Positions 26,308 to 33,069 of a stretch of 64,000 nucleotides of DNA are shown here, piece by piece. Made by a program: the position numbers and the translations under genes. The notes under the pieces were generated by a model that did not search any database, was not told where the DNA came from, and saw nothing but the letters and a program-made list of their open reading frames with translations. The first letter of the stretch is position 1; the number at the start of each line of letters is the position of its first letter. The stretch is from Tectiglobus sp965247245. Lineage in GTDB: Bacteria > Pseudomonadota > Alphaproteobacteria > Rhizobiales > Hyphomicrobiaceae. The DNA lies in the NCBI GenBank assembly GCA_965247245.1, contig CBDFGV010000003.1, positions 3,968,001 to 4,032,000 of the forward strand. The letters are read 5' to 3'.

Positions 26308-26960
26308 CAGGACAGCTCAAGGCTGGCGACAAGCTTGTGCTCGCCACGCACAATCCCGGAAAGCTAAACGAGCTGCGCCAATTGCTTGAGCCGCACGGCG
26401 TCGAAGTCACGTCGGCCGGCGAGTTAGGGCTGCCCGAGCCGGAGGAGACTGGCACGACGTTTCGCGCCAATGCCGAGATTAAGGCGCGTGCTGCATGCGG
26501 GGCAACTGGACTGCCCTCGCTGGCTGATGACTCAGGCATAGAGGTCGCGGATCTGGGTGGCGCCCCCGGCGTTTATTCGGCTGACTGGGGCGGCCCCAAC
26601 AAAGACTTTGCCGGGGCAATGCAGCGCGTGCACGATGAACTCGAGGCAAAGGGAGCTTTGTCCGAAGGGGCCGCGCCTGTTGCCAACTTTAATGCGACAC
26701 TCGCCATGGCCTGGCCGGGCGGTGACCTGGAGTTCTACGAGGGTAAGGTCTTCGGAACGTTGGTTTGGCCGCCGCGCGGCAGCGATGGGTTTGGTTACGA
26801 CCCAATGTTTCAGCCCGACGGCAAAGCGAAAACATTCGGCGAGATGACGCGCGAAGAAAAGAGCGGTCAGGCAGGCGACGGCGAACCACTGTCACACCGT
26901 GCCCGTGCGCTGTGTCTTTTCGTGGCTGCGTGTATCAAAGGTGCTGGGAGCAATGCATAA
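26304..26960 (+). CDS. rdgB: RdgB/HAM1 family non-canonical purine NTP pyrophosphatase
   Basis: Enzyme of 218 residues hydrolysing ITP, XTP and dITP to keep them out of nucleic acid. Motifs are KLVLATHNPGKLNELRQLL, LPSLADDSGIEVADLGGAPG, VYSADWGGPNKDFAGAM, RGSDGFGYDPMFQPDGKAKT, FGEMTREEKSGQ and LSHRARAL. Start at the ATG at 26304, which overlaps the VOC stop (ATGA). The end overlaps the hemW start by 8 bases. Confidence 0.96.
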   Translation: MTGQLKAGDKLVLATHNPGKLNELRQLLEPHGVEVTSAGELGLPEPEETGTTFRANAEIKARAACGATGLPSLADDSGIEVADLGGAPGVYSADWGGPNKDFAGAMQRVHDELEAKGALSEGAAPVANFNATLAMAWPGGDLEFYEGKVFGTLVWPPRGSDGFGYDPMFQPDGKAKTFGEMTREEKSGQAGDGEPLSHRARALCLFVAACIKGAGSNA

Positions 26961-28131
26961 GAATCCGGATCCTGCCGGGTTTGGCGTCTACGTTCATTGG
27001 CCGTTCTGCGCTGCCAAGTGCCCTTACTGTGATTTCAATAGTCACGTCCGCCACGGCGGTGTCGATCAATCCGAGTTTCTTGCCGGCTATCTGCGCGAAA
27101 TCGAACACATGCGTGACAGGATCGGTGCGCGTGAGATTGAAACGGTTTTCTTCGGTGGCGGTACGCCATCGCTGATGGATGCATCGACGGTCGAGACGAT
27201 CCTTGGGGCTATCGATAAGGCCTGGCCGATAGCCCCTGACGCGGAGATCACGCTCGAAGCCAATCCTTCGAGTGTCGAAGCAGAACGTTTCAAAGGATAT
27301 CGTGATGCCGGTATCAATCGCGTTTCATTGGGTGTGCAGGCCCTTAATGATGCAGATCTGAAGAGCCTTGGCCGGCTGCACAACGTCGCCGAGGCGATGA
27401 CGGCACTGGAAGTCGCCGCCTCGACCTTCGATCGCTATTCCTTCGATTTGATCTACGCGCGGCCTGGACAATCGCGGAAAGACTGGGAGGCCGAACTCGG
27501 CCAGGCCATCGCTATGGGCACCCGGCATTTGTCTCTCTATCAGCTGACAATTGAAGAGGGGACACCGTTTGCAGCATTGCACAAGGCCGGCCGTCTGAAA
27601 GTGCCCGAACCAGAATTGGCAGATGAACTCTACGCGCTGACCCAGCAAATGACGGATGCAGCCGGCCTCCCGGCCTACGAGGTCTCAAACCATGCCGCCC
27701 CGGGTCAAGAGAGTCGGCACAATCTGCTTTATTGGCGCTACGGTGAGTATGTTGGGATTGGGCCCGGTGCGCATGGCCGCATCATTCTCGATGATGATCG
27801 CTACGCCACGTCGACCGAGCGATTGCCGGAGCGTTGGCTGTCCGCCGTCTCCGAAGCTGGAAGTGCTTTTGTAGAGTTCGAAAGCGTCAACGTTAACGCC
27901 CAGGCCGACGAACTGCTCCTCATGGGCCTAAGGATTTCCGAAGGCGCTGATCTTTCGCGGTTGGCTGCACTCGCTGGCGTCCAGGTCGCCCAGTCCAAGA
28001 TCGCCGAACTCCGAGATATGCAGCTTTTGGCACATGACGAAGCGAGCAACCGGCTTCACGCAACACCGCAAGGACGGTTCATTTTGAATAGGCTGGTGCT
28101 GGAGCTTTCTTCTTCTTTGGAGCCGGTTTGA
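26953..28131 (+). CDS. hemW: radical SAM heme chaperone HemW
   Basis: Protein of 392 residues, formerly annotated as an oxygen-independent coproporphyrinogen oxidase. The radical SAM cluster motif is FCAAKCPYCDFNSHVR (CxxxCxxC), followed by VFFGGGTPSLMDASTVETIL, ITLEANPSSVE, RVSLGVQALNDADLKSLGR and YSFDLIYARPGQSRKDWEAE. HemW binds heme and delivers it to proteins; true HemN enzymes carry an extra N-terminal segment absent here. Start at the ATG at 26953 (MHKNPDPAGF) with GGGAG upstream. The 3' end overlaps the convergent LysR gene by 53 bases. Confidence 0.94.
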   Translation: MHKNPDPAGFGVYVHWPFCAAKCPYCDFNSHVRHGGVDQSEFLAGYLREIEHMRDRIGAREIETVFFGGGTPSLMDASTVETILGAIDKAWPIAPDAEITLEANPSSVEAERFKGYRDAGINRVSLGVQALNDADLKSLGRLHNVAEAMTALEVAASTFDRYSFDLIYARPGQSRKDWEAELGQAIAMGTRHLSLYQLTIEEGTPFAALHKAGRLKVPEPELADELYALTQQMTDAAGLPAYEVSNHAAPGQESRHNLLYWRYGEYVGIGPGAHGRIILDDDRYATSTERLPERWLSAVSEAGSAFVEFESVNVNAQADELLLMGLRISEGADLSRLAALAGVQVAQSKIAELRDMQLLAHDEASNRLHATPQGRFILNRLVLELSSSLEPV

Positions 28132-29071
28132 CAACGCAACCGGACAGCACGCTCTTCTTTTCCATCATGGCCATCTCGGCGCGTAGCCAGTCCCGCATGG
28201 CGGCAATCTTTGGCCGTGTCTCCGTCCCCTCCGGACAAACGAAGTGAAACCCACGGCTGGTTTTGAGTTTCTGCGCGAACGGTGCAATCAGGCGACCCGT
28301 GCGCAAATCGTCGTGGGCGAGGGTATAGTGGGCCAGCAAAACGCCGGCGCCTTCGATTGCTGCTTCCAACGCGTGGTCGGCGCTGTTGAATGAGAGACCA
28401 CGGCTCAGGTCGATGTCGTCGATCCCCGCCGCCGAGAGCCAATCACCCCAAGTCGGCAAATCATAAATGTTCGGCATCGATCGATCGAAGATCAGCGTCA
28501 TCCCACGCAGGTCTTCCGGCGTTTCTATCGGGCCATGGCTTTCCAGGTAGCGCGGGCTGACCACCGGCAAAACACAGATGTCGACGAGTTGCTCGCAGAT
28601 CATCTCGGGCAGCTGCTCAGTCGCTGTCATATTCCGAATGGCAACATCGACGCCATCAGCGGCGAAATCCACCATCGTCTGCGTGGCTGAAATTCTCGCG
28701 TCGATGTCCGGATTTGCTTCGAGAAAGCGATAGAGCCGTGGAGTTAGCCATTTCGCTGTAAATCCCGGTGGCGCGCTGATCACCAGCACATGGTCGTCCC
28801 GCAGGCGGTCAAGACTGTTAACTGCCTGACGCAGCTGCCCAAACCCAGAGTGCAGCCCTGGATACATCATGCGTCCGGCATCGGTGAGCTCGATCGACCG
28901 GGTTTTGCGCAGGAAGAGCTTCACCTGCAGAAAATCTTCCAGGCCTTTGATCTGATGGCTGAGTGCTGCAGGCGTGACATGCAACTCTTCCGCGGCACGG
29001 GAAAAGCTCAGATGGCGGGCCGCCGCTTCGAAAGCGCGAAGGGCGTTCAAGGGGGGGAGGGCACCAGACAT
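28079..29071 (-). CDS. LysR family transcriptional regulator, GcvA-like
   Basis: Regulator of 330 residues. It begins PPLNALRAFEAAARHLSFSR, AAEELHVTPAALSHQIKGLE, the sequence typical of the GcvA/AmpR subgroup, followed by the effector domain (VLVISAPPGFTAKWLTPRLY, VDFAADGVDVAIRN). GcvA members control glycine cleavage or beta-lactamase genes, but neither is near here. The C-terminal 30 residues are lysine- and proline-rich and overlap the hemW end by 53 bases. The nearest divergent gene is a 51-residue protein at 29177, a possible target. Confidence 0.9.
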   Translation of the reverse strand: MSGALPPLNALRAFEAAARHLSFSRAAEELHVTPAALSHQIKGLEDFLQVKLFLRKTRSIELTDAGRMMYPGLHSGFGQLRQAVNSLDRLRDDHVLVISAPPGFTAKWLTPRLYRFLEANPDIDARISATQTMVDFAADGVDVAIRNMTATEQLPEMICEQLVDICVLPVVSPRYLESHGPIETPEDLRGMTLIFDRSMPNIYDLPTWGDWLSAAGIDDIDLSRGLSFNSADHALEAAIEGAGVLLAHYTLAHDDLRTGRLIAPFAQKLKTSRGFHFVCPEGTETRPKIAAMRDWLRAEMAMMEKKSVLSGCVVKPAPKKKKAPAPAYSK

Positions 29072-29176
29072 GGATGAATTTTCCTAATCCGTCTTGTGAG
29101 ACTTCATCGTTTGTAACTGAGTAAATAGGCAGGCATATTCCAGTCAACAACAAGATGACATGAGGAGAAATAAAAA

Positions 29177-29332
29177 ATGCAGGAACGTTATGGTATGCCT
29201 GTTTGGGCTCCGACAGAAGAAGAAATGCGCGCCCTGGAAGCACGTGTCAGAGCTGAAAGAGCCAAGGCCGTCAACGGTGCAGCTGCTTACGTAGCAAAGC
29301 AGGTAGCCGGCAAATCTTCCGCAGCTCGCTGA
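29177..29332 (+). CDS. small 51-residue protein
   Basis: A short frame coding MQERYGMPVWAPTEEEMRAL followed by an alpha-helical, arginine- and alanine-rich segment (ARVRAERAKAVNGAAAYVAK) and ending GKSSAAR. The ribosome binding site AGGAG is about 10 bases before the ATG and the downstream hairpin at 29469 can terminate it. The amphipathic helix and small size recall short alphaproteobacterial proteins related to the DUF1127/YjiS group, but I cannot assign it. It is divergent from the LysR gene (105 bases between starts). Confidence 0.6.
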   Translation: MQERYGMPVWAPTEEEMRALEARVRAERAKAVNGAAAYVAKQVAGKSSAAR

Positions 29333-29468
29333 TTTATAGCGCTCGCGGCAACAACAAAATCAACTGTCGGCATACTGTTGATCTGTCGTGCCGGTAGCAA
29401 CGTAAGATGATCATGACTTAAGCCGAAAACGGCAATCGTTGCCCTCAGAGTTGGGCATCATGAGCAAG

Positions 29469-29498
29469 GGCTGGTCCGCAAAGGGCCAGCCTTTTTTG
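29469..29498 (+). terminator. rho-independent terminator
   Basis: GGCTGGTCC (29469-29477) and GGGCCAGCC (29483-29491) form a 9-bp stem with one G-U pair and a GCAAA loop, followed by TTTTTTG. It lies 137 bases after the small 29177 gene. The rest of the 29333-29643 gap contains no recognisable gene. Confidence 0.8.
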
Positions 29499-29643
29499 TT
29501 GCCACTTTTCGTTGCAAGCCACATCACTGCAACGAAATCCTCATTCTTCTCGTGCAAGTGCTGGACAAGTTCACCGGGTCCGCCTAACCGGAGCAGATGG
29601 CTTGGGCGGCTGGTGTCCAAGTAATTTGGGGGAGCTTGACGGC

Positions 29644-30261
29644 ATGAAGCAGCCGCTGTCCGAAATCGTCACCAATGTTTTTGACGAACAACGCCAGCCG
29701 ACAACCTATGGCGACATGATCGACGAGATCGGTCAGCACGGTATTGCGGTCATCCTCATTCTGTTTGCACTGCCATCCGCGCTGCCCATTCCAGCGGCAG
29801 GTTATTCAACAATTCTGTCCATACCGCTGTTTCTGATCGGCTACCGGCTGCTCGCCGGTTACGACACGATCTGGCTACCGGCCAAAATGCGTCAACGCCC
29901 ATTCGCCCCAAAATCGTTCAGCCGCAAGCTCGTCGGCGGCATGCTGAAGCTGATCAAGTTCGCTGAGAACTTCACCAAGCCCCGCCTCTCCTGGTTAACC
30001 GGCGCAACGTTGACGCGCGCTGTCCTCGGCATTCTCATTATTGCGCTTGCCGCATCAATGGCGCTGCCAATCCCAGGCACTAACACGGCACCTGCCTTTG
30101 GGATTTTTCTCATTGGTTTTGCGTTGCTCGAAGAAGATGGACTCATGCTGATCGTCGGAGTTCTTGCCAGCCTGGTTGCGTTGGCGATTTCTCTGACCAT
30201 CATATTCTTTGGCTATCAGGGTTATCTCTACGTCAAGGGTCTCATCGTCGGTCTGTTCTAA
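29644..30261 (+). CDS. exoD: ExoD family exopolysaccharide-related membrane protein
   Basis: Membrane protein of 205 residues. ExoD signature segments are TTYGDMIDEIGQHGIAVILI, LFALPSALPIPAAGYSTILS, IPLFLIGYRLLAGYDTIWLP and ALPIPGTNTAPAFGIFLIGF, with a cytosolic stretch between two hydrophobic halves. In rhizobia ExoD loss impairs exopolysaccharide production and alkali tolerance; the biochemical role is unknown. Start at the ATG at 29644 with GGGGGAG 9 bases upstream. It stands alone. Confidence 0.9.
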   Translation: MKQPLSEIVTNVFDEQRQPTTYGDMIDEIGQHGIAVILILFALPSALPIPAAGYSTILSIPLFLIGYRLLAGYDTIWLPAKMRQRPFAPKSFSRKLVGGMLKLIKFAENFTKPRLSWLTGATLTRAVLGILIIALAASMALPIPGTNTAPAFGIFLIGFALLEEDGLMLIVGVLASLVALAISLTIIFFGYQGYLYVKGLIVGLF

Positions 30262-30374
30262 CCGTTCCTACTGGAATGGCGGGTTCTAACGGCGGCCAAT
30301 TCGCGAGCAGAGCTTGATTCGCATGCGTCAGTTATGAAATAGGACTGGGACAACGGCAGCAAGAGCGCACAGAT

Positions 30375-30908
30375 ATGGTTCAGTCGACCTCAAGAATTTC
30401 CGGCCAGGATGCTTATAAGTGGGGCGCCGCATCGTTGTTCGCTGCCACAGCCGTTATTCTGGCAGCGCTGGGCTTTGAGCACATCGGCGGTTACGAGCCC
30501 TGCGCTTTGTGTCTTCAGCAGCGCTACGCTTACTATCTCGGCATCCCGGTTCTCTTTGTTGCGCTTCTGCTGATCAGCCTCGAGCAGCACCGTGCAGCGG
30601 TGATTTTGTTTTTCCTGGTTGCCATCGCGTTTCTGGCGAACGCAGGCTTGGGCGTTTATCACTCCGGTGTGGAGTGGAAGTTCTGGGAAGGCCCATCAAC
30701 CTGCGATAACACCGCACTCCAGCCGCTTGGTGGAGGCGGTAGTCTCACTCAGAGCTTGTCCGGAAAGTCGTTCGCGAGCTGTGGTGACGCGACGTGGCGC
30801 TTCTTGGGCTTATCATTCGCTGGTTGGAATGTGGTTGTCTGCATCGCGCTGACAATCGGGTGTTTGAAGGCTGCCTTTGCCAGTTCAGAAGAAACAATGA
30901 CCGTCTGA
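30375..30908 (+). CDS. dsbB: disulfide bond formation protein DsbB
   Basis: Inner-membrane oxidase of 177 residues with about four membrane segments. The first periplasmic loop has the redox pair in EPCALCLQQRYAYY, where the arginine contacts quinone. The second loop has the other cysteines in STCDNTAL and SFASCGDATWRFL. It re-oxidises DsbA and passes electrons to ubiquinone. No dsbA is adjacent. The gene is followed by the long non-coding region starting at 30909. Confidence 0.93.
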   Translation: MVQSTSRISGQDAYKWGAASLFAATAVILAALGFEHIGGYEPCALCLQQRYAYYLGIPVLFVALLLISLEQHRAAVILFFLVAIAFLANAGLGVYHSGVEWKFWEGPSTCDNTALQPLGGGGSLTQSLSGKSFASCGDATWRFLGLSFAGWNVVVCIALTIGCLKAAFASSEETMTV

Positions 30909-31109
30909 TTCGAATCAAACGACTGCTGTGGATGTAAAAATCAACTTAACTGTTGATAAAACCGTCGCAGGTCTGAGCACGGCTTTTCCATAATTCATGC
31001 AAAAATCAACGCCAGCCAATCAATTGATTTTAATTGCAAAATAGCACCGTCGACTATGTTGGCTTAGCGAATTTAAGTGTGTCTTTCTGAACATACGTAA
31101 ACACAATTA

Positions 31110-32125
31110 CCGTTTTCATGCCTAGAACGTGCCCAGATGTGGCCACCGAACCACGATTTATTCTCCCTCAATCGCGGAACACAAAGCGAACCAACAATCA
31201 CAGGCGAGGGAGTAAGCGTTGCGTATCACTACTCCGAAACTTGATCCCCGGTTGGGAAGTGTTGTTGGCCGTAACAGTAAAGTCGGTAGGGCCAAGTATC
31301 GAGTTCCACCTGCTGACCAAGGTACACCGGAAGCGGCATCATCCCTAAGCGTTGCGACCGGTCATGAGTTCCAGAATCTAGTACTGCGTTGTTCCAGTAG
31401 CGTTGCGTTGTCATCAGTTGCGTTTGCGTTGGGGCGGTCGTCCCCGAAAGACACGCTACCCCGCGTGTTTCAAAGAATGCGGCAAACCGCAGTGAGTACT
31501 CGGTTCAAGCGTATGCGTATGCGGTTTGCCGATCATCAGTAGTTAGTTTGCGTCATCGAGTTCAGCGTCAGTATCGCGTCTGAATTTGTCAGTGTTTGAG
31601 TGTGCGTTGTGTGCAAGTGCGTAGGTTTGCTTGCTGGAGTTCAAGTGAAATCGTGAGGCGTGAGAGTGAGAGTTTCGAACAAAGTCCAAGTGAGTTCGCC
31701 ACGAAGCCTACCAGAAACCTGGCAACCTGTTGGTTCAGTAATGTCCAGCGTAATGGCAACAGTCCAGGCCCAGTCGTCCGTATCGAGTGAGACCGTGAAG
31801 GTTCGGAGTCAGATTTCGAACCGGAGAGGATGATCCGGATGCAGCCAGTTACAGGAGCGATCGCCGTCCACACATCGTTCCGACATTTCGGCAGGTGCGC
31901 GTGGTGAATGGAACCAAAGTCCTGCTCGGCGTCTCGGCTGATACAGTTTCGCGTCGCGAGACAAGAGCCCCGTGCGTACCTGCCACCCAAGTATCAAGCC
32001 CTGTTACCTTGGGCACAGTTAGTCTTAGTCGTTTGAGTTAGTGAAAGCGTTAGTTGCTGCGTAAGTGGTCACAGCGTTGCGAGTGACAAAGTAGATCAAG
32101 AGCCGTCAGCGTAACAGTTTTAACC
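31110..32125 (+). ncRNA. candidate large structured non-coding RNA of unknown class
   Basis: From 30909 to 32138 there is no credible protein gene; the reading frames present are short and lack recognisable domains and ribosome binding sites. The stretch from about 31.1 kb is instead rich in complementary segments. These are: stem 31191-31198/31261-31268; 31209-31214/31230-31235; 31429-31434/31442-31447; 31449-31456/31463-31470; a perfect 12-bp repeat 31480-31491/31520-31531; a 10-bp hairpin 31800-31809/31813-31822; a 15-bp helix 31890-31904/31970-31984 with three G-U pairs; and 31986-31991/32008-32013. The G-U pairs only work if the plus strand is transcribed. The 9-mer AGCGTTGCG occurs four times. 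Boundaries are guesses. It matches no RNA class I know (not tmRNA, RNase P, 6S or a group I/II intron core). Confidence 0.45.
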
Positions 32126-32138
32126 GGAGATAATTCCG

Positions 32139-32351
32139 ATGACACCGAAGCACATCAATCCTCAACAGTGGCAACATGCGATTGGCATCGCACGACAAAC
32201 CTGCGCGCGAATCTTTCGAGACGGTGGCGCACCAGTCGATGCCCTCGAGGCATTCGGCATCGTGACAAATGACGGCGCCTCCGACTGGCAGCAGGCCGTA
32301 GATGCCATTGCGCAATCACTGTGCGCAGTGCCGCTCAAGCGGGCCGCTTAA
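32139..32351 (+). CDS. small conserved-looking hypothetical protein (70 residues)
   Basis: Begins MTPKHINPQQWQHAIGIARQ and continues TCARIFRDGGAPVDALEAFG, ending with DWQQAVDAIAQSLCAVPLKR. It is predicted helical with regularly spaced hydrophobic residues and two cysteines. The start has GGAG 9 bases upstream, and its codon use looks like the surrounding genes, unlike the non-coding region before it. A terminator follows at 32498. It could be the only translated part of a transcript that includes the structured region. Function unknown. Confidence 0.65.
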   Translation: MTPKHINPQQWQHAIGIARQTCARIFRDGGAPVDALEAFGIVTNDGASDWQQAVDAIAQSLCAVPLKRAA

Positions 32352-32497
32352 GACCTCTGAAACTGTTCGGAAATGAACCAAACAGTAACGAATTAACCAG
32401 CATAAAGAAGGCTTTACTGAGCAGATAAAGTCTCATCGGCCGCCGCAGTCACCCAGCTCGGCAGCCCAGTGCCCCACCTGGATCAAATGATCCGTAG

Positions 32498-32535
32498 AAG
32501 CCGGCGTGCTCCCCACATGCCGGCTTTTCTTTGTT
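32498..32535 (+). terminator. rho-independent terminator
   Basis: AAGCCGGCGTG (32498-32508) and CATGCCGGCTT (32516-32526) form an 11-bp stem with one G-U pair and a 7-base loop, followed by TTCTTTGTTT. It closes the plus-strand unit containing the structured region and the 70-residue gene. The rest of 32352-32641 has no recognisable gene. Confidence 0.85.
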
Positions 32536-32641
32536 TGGGATGATTACCAAAACCCGCAACCAGCCTGCGCAAAGCGCTTTGCATATTCAATCCTTTGGCA
32601 ATGAATGCGTGAGACACTCAGCATTGAGGGTTTCTTAAAAC

Positions 32642-33028
32642 GTGCTGCGGGTTCCAATGCCACACACCTGCCTGTCGTCATCAACAAGTCCGAACGTACC
32701 GCCGGCCACCGTGCGTCGCGTGGGCGTTGATCCGCGGTTCGGCCAGGTTGTTGAAAGCAATCGGCGGGAGTTTCGAAGAACCCCGACCAACAAGACAGCC
32801 TTGATGCGACTGGCCTCTGGCGAGCGTGTGCCCTGCCATATTGTAGATGTGTCGGCTGGCGGGTGCGGTATCGAGGTTGCCAGTGGAGTTGAGATCCCGG
32901 ACCAGTTTAAACTTCTTATTCCAGACGACCTATTTGAAGCGGAATGCGAAGTTCGTCATCGGAGCGGCACTTCGGCCGGCCTGATATTCACGAGCAACCG
33001 CATGGAAGCCCTAGCCGTCTACGGCTAG
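32642..33028 (+). CDS. PilZ domain protein
   Basis: Protein of up to 128 residues. The arginine motif NRREFRRTPT near residue 40 and DVSAGGCGIEVASG about 30 residues later are the two halves of a cyclic-di-GMP-binding PilZ site. The domain ends with VRHRSGTSAGLIFTSNRMEA. PilZ proteins alter motility, polysaccharide export or transcription on binding cyclic-di-GMP; no effector domain is attached here. The start may be the GTG at 32642 (GAGGG upstream) or the ATG at 32657; the first 30 residues look disordered either way. Confidence 0.82.
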   Translation: MLRVPMPHTCLSSSTSPNVPPATVRRVGVDPRFGQVVESNRREFRRTPTNKTALMRLASGERVPCHIVDVSAGGCGIEVASGVEIPDQFKLLIPDDLFEAECEVRHRSGTSAGLIFTSNRMEALAVYG

Positions 33029-33069
33029 ACGGCGCACACGTCTCGCAAAACCACTCAACGCTAAGAACG

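Noticed and set aside
31118..31542. Two plus-strand reading frames (31118-31348 and 31219-31542)
   Set aside because: They overlap each other, have no recognisable domain or ribosome binding site, are rich in arginine, serine and proline as expected of random translation, and run through the hairpins of the proposed RNA.
31857..31864. GCGATCGC palindrome resembling the cyanobacterial HIP1 element
   Set aside because: It is a single copy in this region, and such an 8-mer is common by chance in moderately GC-rich DNA.
31110..32125. Known RNA classes: tmRNA, RNase P, 6S RNA, group I or II intron
   Set aside because: No tmRNA tag-like reading frame or T-loop, no RNase P P4 signature, and no group II domain V GAAA hairpin or group I core could be found. 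A covariance search could still overturn this.
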